DNA of 36,293 bases from Pseudomonadota bacterium (GTDB lineage: Bacteria > Pseudomonadota > Gammaproteobacteria > Arenicellales > UBA868), in contig JAERSQ010000073.1 in assembly GCA_016845525.1 (NCBI GenBank), forward strand, positions 1 through 36,293, given 5' to 3'. The notes under the pieces are model-generated. The model made no database searches, was not told the DNA's origin, and saw only the letters and a list, made by a program, of their open reading frames with translations. This document shows, one piece after another, positions 27,788-36,293 of the stretch (position 1 is the first letter of the stretch; the number at the start of each line of letters is the position of its first letter). The position numbers and the translations under genes are program-made.

Positions 27788-28807
27788 GCGGGCTGGCGGA
27801 TCTTGGGATCCCAGCACACTTTGGATCGCCGAACACACCTCATCGACGGTAATTGCGCCAATACACGCCCGAGGGCAGCTTTGCCTTCGATAACACCGTT
27901 GGCAATCCATATCGGCGCGGATAATTCTGGCCGATCTGTTTCGCGGCCCGACGAGATCTTCATTCGTTGGGCCGAATAGCGAGACCAGTGGCCGATCAAA
28001 TGCTGAAGCCACATGCATAGGGAGACTGTCGCCGGTCACCACCACATCAGAGCGGGCTGCAAGCGCAAAGAACTCCATCAAAGACAACTGTCCGGCCAGA
28101 TTGATCGCCAAAACCCCAGGACACTGTGCGATTGCCTGATCAATCACAGAGCGATCTTCGCGGCTGCCCGAAAAAACCACCTGAAACTCGCTGGACAATC
28201 GCTCTGCCAGAGCAACAAACTGCGTTATCGGCCAGTTTTTGGTCGGCCAGCGGGTAAGCGGGCATAGCAGTGCTATGGGCTTTTCGTCGCTCCCTGATGT
28301 GTGGAGCAGGTTGGTAACGGCCTGGACAGCGTCGCCGTCAACGCTCAATACCGGCAGAGAATGGTCGGATCGAATTCCTGCCAAGGCCAGCACTCCCCCC
28401 ATTTCATCTATCGCATGAAGCGCGGGTTGGTGAAAATGCTCAGTAAACCACCACCGCCCTTTGGCATAGCGCCGGGTGGCGCGCGCTGCCCAGAGAAAGA
28501 TAATGGTTTTCCAGCTGCCCTGAAGATCAATCGCCATATCAAAAGATTGCTTGCGCACAGCAGAGAACGTCCTGGCAAAGTGGTTCACGGTCCAGAACGG
28601 ATGGCGCCACCAGTCTGACTTCACTCGATACCGATCGAAGGTGAGCAAATCATTGATATCCGGACTGGTCCGCAGTATGTCGGCGGCGGTTGTTGACGTC
28701 AGAGCTGTTATGAGCGCCTCAGGATAGGCTTGCCGCACAGAACGGATGGCTGCTGTGGCGTGTACCACGTCTCCCAATGAAGTCTGCTTGATCAGCAGAA
28801 TGTTCAT
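27758..28807 (-). CDS. Glycosyltransferase family 9 (LPS heptosyltransferase-like)
   Basis: A 349-residue GT-B enzyme of the heptosyltransferase family, probably adding a heptose or similar sugar to the LPS inner core on the cytoplasmic side. Family motifs are MNILLIKQTSLGDVVHATA at the N-terminus, TRWPTKNWP in the middle, and GDSLPMHVASAFDRPLVSLFGPT near the nucleotide-sugar site, followed by a Cys cluster (CQRCYRRQSCPRAC) like that in WaaF-type proteins. The ATG at 28807 was chosen over upstream codons because the family begins at this strand. I cannot tell WaaC, WaaF or another GT9 member from sequence alone. It follows the lipid A acyltransferase gene by 58 bases, forming a small LPS operon. 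Confidence 0.88.
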   Translation of the reverse strand: MNILLIKQTSLGDVVHATAAIRSVRQAYPEALITALTSTTAADILRTSPDINDLLTFDRYRVKSDWWRHPFWTVNHFARTFSAVRKQSFDMAIDLQGSWKTIIFLWAARATRRYAKGRWWFTEHFHQPALHAIDEMGGVLALAGIRSDHSLPVLSVDGDAVQAVTNLLHTSGSDEKPIALLCPLTRWPTKNWPITQFVALAERLSSEFQVVFSGSREDRSVIDQAIAQCPGVLAINLAGQLSLMEFFALAARSDVVVTGDSLPMHVASAFDRPLVSLFGPTNEDLVGPRNRSARIIRADMDCQRCYRRQSCPRACIGAITVDEVCSAIQSVLGSQDPPARSAAPEGGRQ

Positions 28808-28865
28808 GACTGAGCCAGATCTGTCCGCAGCGCGCTGAACATCTTTGCGCTCTTGTGTTCTCTCC

Positions 28866-29801
28866 TTACCCCGCATAGGGCGAAGCCTCTCCGTTAGGCC
28901 TGGTGCGAAACCACTTCAACGTCCACAGATACTGTTCCGGCGCCCTCCGAATGGCGGCTTCAAAAGCGGCATTCACCGCGGCAGCATCCTCCTCAATGTC
29001 GCCGCTTGGAAACCCGGACAACGGTTGCCCGATGGTCACGCGATATCGGCCGCGGCTATCCAGTTCACAAAATACCGGCATGACCTTGGCACCGGTCATC
29101 CTGGCAATACGCCCCACGACCGGCAGGGTTGCGGTCGGGATGCCGAAAAACGGCGCAAAGACGCTGTGGGCCCCATCCAGGTCCTCATCGGGCATGAGAT
29201 ATCCGACGTAGCCTGCCCGAACTGCTTTGACCAGCGGCCGCAAACCCTGATTTCGGGTATAGATCCTTGCGCCGAAACGGCTGCGGCCCCGCCAGAGCCA
29301 CCGATGCAGCAAAGGATTTGAGGGCGTCTTCATCATGGAGGCCCCCGGTGCCAGAGGCGACAACGCGGCACCGGTCATATCAATACCGAGGACATGCGGA
29401 ATAACCAGAAGCACCTTTTCTCCCGAGTTGCGCAGGCGCTCGAGTTCTTCTCCCCCTGTCACAGTGCACAAACGGTCTATCCGGCTACGCGATCCCCACC
29501 AGATCAACCCCATATCAACGAGGGCTTGGCCGTACCGCACCAGATGCAACCGCAGCAAGGTATCCCGCTGCTCAGTCGTTAAATGAGGGAAACACCACTG
29601 AAGATTGATATGCGCGATCGCCACGCGCTTCTGGTTGATACGGTAAAACAGTCGTCCAACTTGCCGTCCGAGCGCAAGCACCCAGGGACGTGGCAGCCAA
29701 GTACACAAAGCAATCACGGCGGCGAGCGTCCAAGTTCCCCAGTAGTGAGACGCCAGGAACGACCACTGAAACGGAGGGGGCTGGAGGGTTTTATCTTTCA
29801 A
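28866..29801 (-). CDS. Lipid A acyltransferase of the LpxL/LpxM family
   Basis: A 311-residue inner-membrane acyltransferase that adds a secondary acyl chain to Kdo2-lipid IVA. It has an N-terminal hydrophobic helix (TWTLAAVIALCTWL), the catalytic HX4D motif at His136-Asp141 (HVLGID), an NQGLRPLVKAVRAGYVGYLMPDED-type segment (read as NQGLRPLVKAVR and GYLMPDEDL), APFFGIPTATLPVVGR, and the family C-terminal signature YLWTLKWFRTRP. The first codon is TTG without a visible ribosome site, and no ATG or GTG precedes it in frame after the previous stop, so the 5' end is uncertain. It lies 44 bases after argG and could be co-transcribed with it. Confidence 0.9.
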   Translation of the reverse strand: MKDKTLQPPPFQWSFLASHYWGTWTLAAVIALCTWLPRPWVLALGRQVGRLFYRINQKRVAIAHINLQWCFPHLTTEQRDTLLRLHLVRYGQALVDMGLIWWGSRSRIDRLCTVTGGEELERLRNSGEKVLLVIPHVLGIDMTGAALSPLAPGASMMKTPSNPLLHRWLWRGRSRFGARIYTRNQGLRPLVKAVRAGYVGYLMPDEDLDGAHSVFAPFFGIPTATLPVVGRIARMTGAKVMPVFCELDSRGRYRVTIGQPLSGFPSGDIEEDAAAVNAAFEAAIRRAPEQYLWTLKWFRTRPNGEASPYAG

Positions 29802-29845
29802 GGGATGGGGCAGTCGCCAGCACCAACACCGGATACCAAAACGGA

Positions 29846-31066
29846 TCAGCCCTGTGTTCGACCCTTGCGACCGGCAATTCTCAATCTGAGCGCATTCAAC
29901 TTGATAAATCCATCTGCGTCTGCCTGGTCATAGGCACCCTGATCATCCTCAAACGTTACCACGCTCTCATCGAACAGTGAATCTGTTGCTGAAGACCGGC
30001 CCGTCACCATCAAACCCCCTTTATACAACTGCAGTCGAACCAAGCCATTTACCGCCTGCTGGGATTCGTCAATCATCCGCTGGAGCATCTGCCGCTCCGG
30101 CGCAAACCAGTAACCGTTATAGATCAGGGACGCATAGCGGGGCATCAATTCGTCCTTGAGGTGCGCGACTTCCCGGTCAAGTGTGATTGACTCGATAGCC
30201 CGATGCGCCTTCAACAGAATCGTCCCGCCGGGCGTCTCATAACATCCCCGGTTTTTCATACCGACATAACGGTTTTCCACAAGGTCGATTCGGCCGATCC
30301 CATGACGCGCCCCCAGCTGATTCAGCGCCTCAAGCATCTGCGCAGGGCTCAGCGACTCGCCGTTGATGGCAACCGGGTCACCTCCCGAGAAGGTCAGCTC
30401 GATGGATTCCAGCGTATCAGGGGCTTCATTTGGCGACACCGTCCAGCGCCACATGGCGTCATCAGGCGCCGTCCAAGGATCTTCCAGCTCTCCTCCTTCG
30501 TAGGAAATATGCAGCATGTTCGCATCCATCGAATAATCTGCACCCCCATCTTTGCGGGTCTCTACCGGGATGCCATGCTCTTTCGCATAGGCAACCAGTC
30601 TTTCCCTGGAGTTGAGATCCCACTCACGCCACGGCGCAATGATCTGAATATGTGGGTTGAGCGCATAAGCATTCAATTCAAAACGAACCTGGTCGTTACC
30701 TTTTCCCGTGGCCCCGTGCGAAATCGCATCGGCACCGGTCTCTTCCGCAATCCGTACCAGATGCCGGGCTATTAGCGGGCGGGCGATAGATGTGCCCAGA
30801 AGATATTCGCCTTCATATAAGGTATTGGCCCGAAACATCGGGAACACATAATCGCGGACGAATTCCTCACGCAGATCCTCAATGAAGATCTCTTTCACTC
30901 CGAGTGCTTTGGCTTTTTCCCGAGCCGGCTCGACTTCTTCGCCCTGGCCAATATCGGCGGTAAAAGTCACGACCTCACAAGCGTATTGATCCTGAAGCCA
31001 CTTCAGAATGATTGAGGTATCGAGGCCTCCAGAATAGGCAAGCACAGCCTTGTTGATTGTCTTCAC
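29846..31066 (-). CDS. argG: Argininosuccinate synthase
   Basis: A 406-residue enzyme joining citrulline and aspartate with ATP to give argininosuccinate, the penultimate step of arginine synthesis. The PP-loop [10 protein letters not shown] is near the N-terminus; [43 protein letters not shown] and [17 protein letters not shown] are the other family motifs. The start codon is GTG at 31066. It diverges from argF, which supplies citrulline, and has an extended -10 promoter (TATAAT) about 65 bases upstream. The ending (GRKGRTQG) is normal. Confidence 0.97.
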   Translation of the reverse strand: MKTINKAVLAYSGGLDTSIILKWLQDQYACEVVTFTADIGQGEEVEPAREKAKALGVKEIFIEDLREEFVRDYVFPMFRANTLYEGEYLLGTSIARPLIARHLVRIAEETGADAISHGATGKGNDQVRFELNAYALNPHIQIIAPWREWDLNSRERLVAYAKEHGIPVETRKDGGADYSMDANMLHISYEGGELEDPWTAPDDAMWRWTVSPNEAPDTLESIELTFSGGDPVAINGESLSPAQMLEALNQLGARHGIGRIDLVENRYVGMKNRGCYETPGGTILLKAHRAIESITLDREVAHLKDELMPRYASLIYNGYWFAPERQMLQRMIDESQQAVNGLVRLQLYKGGLMVTGRSSATDSLFDESVVTFEDDQGAYDQADADGFIKLNALRLRIAGRKGRTQG

Positions 31067-31090
31067 GATGTGTTCCGGTAACTGCGAGAC

Positions 31091-31258
31091 ATGAATGACA
31101 GGCGTGAAAGGTCTGTCGGAGCGACCAGATTATATCAGCGACCCGGCCGGACCCGGTTGCCCAAGGCCGGCATCGGCGCTAGACTTTCCGGCTTAGCGCC
31201 CTTAACCGGGCGTTTTGTTTTTTGGTCAGCCCCCAACCCGTTTGAGTTGATGCCATGA
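31091..31258 (+). CDS. Hypothetical arginine-rich leader reading frame upstream of argF
   Basis: An ATG at 31091 opens a 55-codon frame with nine Arg codons, five of them AGG, AGA or CGA, clustered mainly in codons 4-22. It runs through both hairpins of the argF leader and stops at TGA 31256-31258, overlapping the argF ATG (31255) as ATGA. This is the arrangement expected for a translationally coupled leader peptide. Against it: no strong ribosome site (only GCGAGAC before the ATG), GC-rich sequence yields Arg codons by chance, and no firm promoter lies upstream of 31091. Treat as a candidate only. Confidence 0.25.
   Translation: MNDRRERSVGATRLYQRPGRTRLPKAGIGARLSGLAPLTGRFVFWSAPNPFELMP
31129..31137 (-). 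promoter_or_regulatory. Extended -10 promoter for argG
   Basis: On the minus strand TGATATAAT combines an extended -10 TG with a perfect TATAAT hexamer (31134-31129). No good -35 is present at 16-18 bases, which extended -10 promoters tolerate. The predicted start near 31122 gives a leader of about 55 bases before the GTG. I looked for ArgR operator pairs around it and found only an isolated TGAAT-like half site. Confidence 0.6.
31175..31200 (+). promoter_or_regulatory. Candidate antiterminator hairpin in the argF leader
   Basis: GGCGCTA (31175-31181) and TAGCGCC (31194-31200) form a perfect seven-base inverted repeat with a 12-base loop. Its 3' arm is the same sequence that forms the 5' arm of the downstream terminator, so the two hairpins cannot coexist. 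That exclusivity is the usual mark of attenuation. Confidence 0.5.
31195..31222 (+). terminator. Intrinsic terminator-like hairpin in the argF leader
   Basis: AGCGCCC (31195-31201), a TTAACC loop and GGGCGTT (31208-31214) make a strong GC stem, with one G-U pair, followed by a T-rich run (TTTTGTTTTTT including the stem end). It reads on the plus strand only 32 bases before the argF ATG. No gene upstream on this strand needs a terminator, because argG is divergent. No -10-like element lies between it and argF, so argF transcripts should cross it. This points to attenuation rather than simple termination. Confidence 0.65.
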
Positions 31259-32157
31259 CACGCCACTTCCTGACACTGAAAGATCTGTCTACGTCAGAAC
31301 TGGTCGCCCTCATTCAACGGGCAATCGCGCTGAAAAAGGACCCAACCGGACCGCAGACCGCTAAGCTGATGCATTTGCGCACCATGGTGCTGATTTTTGA
31401 AAAATCCTCTACGCGAACGCGAACCTCGTTTGAAGTCGCGTGTGCACATTTGGGAGGCTCGTCCATATTCCTCTCGCCTACGGACAGTCAGATGAGTCGT
31501 GGCGAGTCTGTCAGCGATACAGCGCGGATCGTTTCAAGCATGGCTGATCTGATTGTCATGCGAACGAGTGAGCACAGCCGGGTCTGCACCATGGCCGAAC
31601 ACTCTGCTGTGCCCGTGATCAATGCGCTCTCCAAGGATTTCCATCCCTGCCAGTTACTCGCCGATCTCCAGACGTTCTTCGAATACCGCGGCAATATCCA
31701 AGGTGCGCGAGCGGCATTCGTTGGCGACGGCAGCAGCAATGTGTGCCAATCCTGGATCAATGCAGCGGCCATGATGAGTTTTGAACTCCGCGTCGGTGCA
31801 CCAGAGGGTTATCACCCCCAGAGTGAGCTCGTCGCGACAGCCGGCAGCCACTGCCAGGTAACCACTTCCGCGCAAGAGGCCGTTTCAGGCGTGGACCTCG
31901 TTATCACGGATACCTGGACGGGGATGGGCCAGGAAAGCGAAAAGGGACAAAGACTTGATGCGTTGAGCAACTTTCAGGTCAACCCGGAACTGATGGCGCT
32001 CGCCTCCAAAGATGCCCTGTTTATGCACTGCCTGCCTGCCTATCGAGGACAGGAGGTCAGCGCCGAGGTACTTGAGGGCCCTCAGAGCGTGGTCTGGGAT
32101 GAGGCCGAGAACCGCCTGCACGCCCAGAAGGCGTTGATCGAATTACTGATAACCTGA
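31255..32157 (+). CDS. argF: Ornithine carbamoyltransferase, anabolic
   Basis: A 300-residue enzyme making citrulline from ornithine and carbamoyl phosphate. The carbamoyl-phosphate site is S52-T53-R54-T55-R56 (SSTRTRTSFEVA), with SRGESVSDTAR at 81-91 and HPCQLLADLQ at 130-139. The ornithine/catalytic motif HCLPAYRGQEVS is near the C-terminus, with DTWTGMGQE before it. The N-terminus [11 protein letters not shown] is typical. An ATG five bases upstream (31250) is out of frame and belongs to the short leader frame. The leader carries a terminator-like hairpin. The gene converges on rpoH with a 17-base gap and no evident terminator. Confidence 0.97.
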   Translation: MTRHFLTLKDLSTSELVALIQRAIALKKDPTGPQTAKLMHLRTMVLIFEKSSTRTRTSFEVACAHLGGSSIFLSPTDSQMSRGESVSDTARIVSSMADLIVMRTSEHSRVCTMAEHSAVPVINALSKDFHPCQLLADLQTFFEYRGNIQGARAAFVGDGSSNVCQSWINAAAMMSFELRVGAPEGYHPQSELVATAGSHCQVTTSAQEAVSGVDLVITDTWTGMGQESEKGQRLDALSNFQVNPELMALASKDALFMHCLPAYRGQEVSAEVLEGPQSVVWDEAENRLHAQKALIELLIT

Positions 32158-32174
32158 TCTAAGGTCTAAGGGTG

Positions 32175-33035
32175 CTACGCGGTAGCGGCCAGACGCATCT
32201 GATCCATCGCCCGTTTCTCGATCTGACGTATCCGCTCAGCCGAGACACCGAACTTTTCCGCCAGGTCGCTGAGGGTCCGCTTTTGACCATCTTCTGAGAG
32301 CCAGCGTGCCTGAATGATTTCCCGGCTCCGGTCATCCAGGCTGGAAAGTGCCTTGCCCAACTGAGCCTGTCGATGACGGTCTTCATCCGCCTCAAACGCC
32401 AGCCGGCCCGGATCGAGTGACGAATCCCCGATGGCCTCCGCCGGTGCGAGCGGGCGGAAGGTGTCGTCATCATCGGTATCCGGTTCAAACGCGACATCCG
32501 TGCCGCTCATCCGCACCTCCATCTCGCGCACGGTTTCTGGCTTGACATCAAGCGTCGTGGCCATCTTCTCCACCTCGGCTTCCTTCATCATGCCGAGCCG
32601 CGCTCTGTTTTTTCGAAGATTAAAAAACAGTTTTCGCTGGGCCTTGGTCGTGGCGACCTTGACCATTCTCCAATTACGGACAACGTAATCGTAGATCTCC
32701 GCCTTAATCCAGTGAACCGCGAAAGAAACCAATCGGACATCACGTTCATGATCGAAGCGTTTCACGGCCTTCATTAAGCCAACGTTGCCCTCCTGAATCA
32801 GATCCGCAAGCGGCAATCCGTAGCCCGTAAATCCCCGCGCAACAGAGACCACGTAACGCAGATGCGAAAACACCAGTTGCCGAGCAGCCTCAAGATCCTC
32901 TTCGGCGTGATAACGCCGGGCAAGCGCTTTCTCTTCTTCAGCGCTTAGAATGGGGGCGGAGTTGATCTCGTTCAGGTACTGCGCAAGGCCCTGGCTTGGG
33001 CCCAGATCGGTCACAACGGGTAGTGATTCGCTCAT
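32175..33035 (-). CDS. rpoH: RNA polymerase sigma factor RpoH (sigma32, heat shock)
   Basis: A 286-residue group 3 sigma factor. Region 2 contains HLRYVVSVARGFTGYGLPLADLIQEGNVGLMKAVKRFD and SFAVHWIKAEIYDYVVRNWRMVK (each seen as contiguous blocks), followed by the diagnostic RpoH box QRKLFFNLRKNRARLG. Region 4 ends with the helix-turn-helix TLSDLAEKFGVSAERIRQIEKRAMDQM. The acidic insert EPDTDDDDTFRPL precedes region 3/4. The ATG at 33035 was chosen because AAGAGAG lies just before it; an in-frame GTG at 33053 is possible. A perfect CIRCE operator lies 35-61 bases upstream, suggesting HrcA repression. ftsE and ftsX, common between ftsY and rpoH, are missing. Confidence 0.96.
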   Translation of the reverse strand: MSESLPVVTDLGPSQGLAQYLNEINSAPILSAEEEKALARRYHAEEDLEAARQLVFSHLRYVVSVARGFTGYGLPLADLIQEGNVGLMKAVKRFDHERDVRLVSFAVHWIKAEIYDYVVRNWRMVKVATTKAQRKLFFNLRKNRARLGMMKEAEVEKMATTLDVKPETVREMEVRMSGTDVAFEPDTDDDDTFRPLAPAEAIGDSSLDPGRLAFEADEDRHRQAQLGKALSSLDDRSREIIQARWLSEDGQKRTLSDLAEKFGVSAERIRQIEKRAMDQMRLAATA

Positions 33036-33069
33036 AAATTCTCTCTTGGTCACTTTTACTACCCTTATT

Positions 33070-33096
33070 TTAGCACTCTATCTTCATGAGTGCTAA
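33070..33096 (-). promoter_or_regulatory. CIRCE operator (HrcA binding site) upstream of rpoH
   Basis: TTAGCACTC (33070-33078), nine bases, then GAGTGCTAA (33088-33096): a perfect match to the consensus inverted repeat with its nine-base spacer. HrcA represses groESL or dnaK operons through this site in many bacteria. Here the only nearby gene it can control is rpoH, whose ATG is at 33035; ftsY ends upstream at 33201 on the same strand. A weak promoter candidate lies further upstream on the minus strand, TTCAAA (33161-33156) and GATATT (33138-33133) with 17 bases between, which would put CIRCE in the 5' leader. Confidence 0.93.
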
Positions 33097-33200
33097 TAAT
33101 TTATCTGAAGTGTGAAATATTACTATTACTTTAATATCAATCTCTTACGTTCCCTTTTGAATGCTTATTTTGGAGAATTTTCACATCGATCCGACTTGGA

Positions 33201-34145
33201 TTATTTTGCACTAGGCAAGCCAACCAGCGCCCGGGCGAAATCCCTTGCCTGGAAAGGCCGAAGATCTGCAATCCCTTCCCCCACCCCGACAAACGGGATC
33301 GCCACAGGAAATTGCTTGGCCAGGGCAACGACCACGCCACCCCGAGCCGTGCCATCAAGCTTCGTGACACAAATACCCGTCAAGCCCACTTCTTTCTCGA
33401 AGGCGGCAGCCTGCGAAAGCGCGTTCTGACCGGTCCCTGCGTCCACCACCAGCAGAGTTTCATGCGGCGCGGCCGCATCTGACTTGGACAGCACGCGCCG
33501 AATCTTGCCAAGCTGTGCCATCAGATCAGCGTTCACGTGTTGGCGCCCCGCGGAATCAATGATCAGGACATCGGTGGCTCGGCTTTTGGCAGCACTCAGA
33601 GCATCATGCGCTACTGCCGCGGCATCCGCCCCGTGTGTCTGGGCAATAACTCCAATTCCCAAACGCTCCCCCCAGGACTGGAGCTGCTCTATAGCGGCAG
33701 CCCGGAACGTATCACAGGCTCCAAGCAACACCGAATGGCCGCTCTTTTGAAAATGTGCGGCCAGCTTTGCGGCCGTGGTGGTCTTGCCTACTCCATTGAC
33801 GCCCACCATCAGTATCACCAGCGGCCCGGTATTGCCGCTTGCCGCCGCTAACGGACGTTCTGCGGCTGTCAAAATGACCGAGAGTTCGTCAACCAATGCT
33901 TCCTTGAGACTCTCGGGAGAGTCGATCCGGGCTGTCCGGACCCGTTCCCGCAGTGCCGAGACGATTGCCGTGCTTGCCTCCACTCCAAGGTCTGCCATCA
34001 GGAGTTGGTCTTCCAGATCATCGTAAACGGCATCATCAAAGTGCACGCGGTTGCCCCCAAAGAGGCCCGCCAGTCCACCGGAGAGCGAGGCGCGCGTCTT
34101 TTTCAGGCGCGCAAAAAGTCCTGAAGATTCAGTATCAGAAGCCAT
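33201..34145 (-). CDS. ftsY: Signal recognition particle receptor FtsY
   Basis: A 314-residue SRP GTPase that docks ribosome-SRP complexes at the inner membrane. A short amphipathic basic segment (GLFARLKKTRASLSGGLAGLF, residues 9-29 in two blocks) matches the membrane-targeting helix; the long acidic A domain of enteric FtsY is essentially absent. The NG domain shows P-loop GVNGVGKTTTAAKL (Gly115-Lys121), DTFRAAAIEQL, DSAGRQHVN (usually DTAGR) and TKLDGTARGG. The ATG at 34145 was chosen over a TTG at 34175. It diverges from rsmD and precedes rpoH. Confidence 0.96.
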   Translation of the reverse strand: MASDTESSGLFARLKKTRASLSGGLAGLFGGNRVHFDDAVYDDLEDQLLMADLGVEASTAIVSALRERVRTARIDSPESLKEALVDELSVILTAAERPLAAASGNTGPLVILMVGVNGVGKTTTAAKLAAHFQKSGHSVLLGACDTFRAAAIEQLQSWGERLGIGVIAQTHGADAAAVAHDALSAAKSRATDVLIIDSAGRQHVNADLMAQLGKIRRVLSKSDAAAPHETLLVVDAGTGQNALSQAAAFEKEVGLTGICVTKLDGTARGGVVVALAKQFPVAIPFVGVGEGIADLRPFQARDFARALVGLPSAK

Positions 34146-34250
34146 GGGCAATATGCAAGAAGGGAGCGAGCTCAACTACAGAGTGTTTTTCTTTTCTCAC
34201 AACTATCCTATCATCCCTTGCCATAAAAACGTGTGCTGGAGTCATCCAAA

Positions 34251-34868
34251 TTGAGTTCCTCTCGTACAGTTCAGCGCGGACGATTACGCATCATCGGAGG
34301 AGAATGGAAAAGGCGCCAGATTCGCTTTAGCGGCGGCGCCGATCTAAGACCCACTCCCGACAGCGTGCGGGAAACCCTGTTCAACTGGCTATCGCCCGAC
34401 CTTCACCAGGCTGAGTGTCTTGATCTTTTTGCTGGCAGCGGCGCTTTGGGCCTTGAAGCGGCTTCCCGGGGGGCAGAAAGTGTCGTGCTGGTGGAAATGC
34501 ACAAAACCTGTTGTGCCCAACTCAAAGACACCGTGGCACTGTTAAACGCTGAACAAGTGATGATCCATTGCGCGGAGGCCCTTGATTGGATGACGTCGTG
34601 CGAGCGACAGTTCGATATCGTCTTCGTTGATCCCCCCTACGACAGCGGACTGGTTGAACGCAGCCTCAACAGATTAAGCCGCTACCAACTGCTCAAACCC
34701 GGGGCAAGAATATACATCGAGTGTTCAGCGCAGGAGGCGCCGGCTATTTCCGGGGATTGGACCGCGCTACGGCAAAAAAAGGCCGGGCAAGTCTGCTATG
34801 GCCTCTACCAGCACGTAGCGAATGCGGTCGATAACGGAAAAACCCAAACCTTGGGCGATCTGCTTTAA
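34251..34868 (+). CDS. rsmD: 16S rRNA (guanine-966-N2)-methyltransferase
   Basis: A 205-residue methyltransferase acting on G966 of 16S rRNA. The N-terminus RGRLRIIGGEWKRRQI and RPTPDSVRETLFNWL are family hallmarks; the SAM site is LDLFAGSGALGLEAASRGA and the catalytic motif is DPPYDSG. A TTG at 34251 is preferred because GGAG lies nine bases upstream; GTG codons at 34233 or 34231 are alternatives. The divergent rsmD/ftsY pair is common in gammaproteobacteria. Its stop codon directly abuts the stop of the convergent HD gene. Confidence 0.93.
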   Translation: MSSSRTVQRGRLRIIGGEWKRRQIRFSGGADLRPTPDSVRETLFNWLSPDLHQAECLDLFAGSGALGLEAASRGAESVVLVEMHKTCCAQLKDTVALLNAEQVMIHCAEALDWMTSCERQFDIVFVDPPYDSGLVERSLNRLSRYQLLKPGARIYIECSAQEAPAISGDWTALRQKKAGQVCYGLYQHVANAVDNGKTQTLGDLL

Positions 34869-36052
<1,184 letters not shown>

Positions 36053-36077
36053 CGCCTCGCAGACGGCTGCCCGCTAA

Positions 36078-36293
<216 letters not shown>

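Noticed and set aside
31081-31130. Possible ArgR operators between argG and argF
   Set aside because: Only a single TGAAT-like half site (around 31092-31097) is seen; no paired 18-base imperfect palindrome could be assembled.

Overview
The window is about 36 kb of ordinary, densely coding bacterial chromosome, moderately GC-rich. Gene content and order point to a gammaproteobacterium: ponA next to pilMNOPQ-aroK-aroB-gltB; topA-dprA-[LysM-family protein]/def-fmt-rsmB-DUF4390-ntrY-ntrX-trkA-trkH; ftsY-rpoH opposite rsmD; and coaD followed by a YfhL-type ferredoxin. A perfect CIRCE operator implies an HrcA repressor, which fits deeper-branching gammaproteobacteria (Chromatiales- or Xanthomonadales-like) better than enterics. 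I cannot name a genus.

Layout. 1-3472 (-): most of gltB, with its own sigma70-like promoter. 3686-10325 (-): pilMNOPQ-aroK-aroB, a tight operon joining type IV pilus assembly to two shikimate-pathway genes. 10436-12763 (+): ponA, divergent from pilM. 12779-17850 (-): topA, dprA and a LysM-family envelope protein that seems to have lost its LysM domain. 17945-27787 (+): def-fmt-rsmB (N-terminal deformylation, initiator formylation, 16S rRNA methylation), then an exported DUF4390 protein, the NtrY/NtrX two-component pair and the TrkA/TrkH potassium system. 27758-29801 (-): two lipopolysaccharide genes (GT9 glycosyltransferase, lipid A acyltransferase). 29846-32157: divergent argG (-) and argF (+), the last two steps of citrulline/argininosuccinate synthesis. 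32175-34145 (-): rpoH and ftsY, separated by an AT-rich spacer where ftsE/ftsX commonly lie. 34251-36293: rsmD (+), an HD-domain protein (-), coaD (+) and the start of a ferredoxin gene (+).

No mobile elements, CRISPR arrays, tRNA or rRNA genes, or obvious foreign islands were seen, and I found no clearly new multi-gene system. The most interesting signals are regulatory. (1) A perfect CIRCE element lies in front of rpoH, suggesting HrcA control of the heat-shock sigma factor. (2) Two mutually exclusive hairpins, the second an intrinsic terminator, lie just upstream of argF, and an arginine-rich short reading frame ends in an ATGA overlap with the argF start; together they look like an undescribed attenuator. 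(3) NtrX lacks the GAFTGA loop that contacts sigma54. (4) Several neighbours usual in this gene order are absent (ftsEX, smg, a SPOR-domain gene between aroB and gltB).
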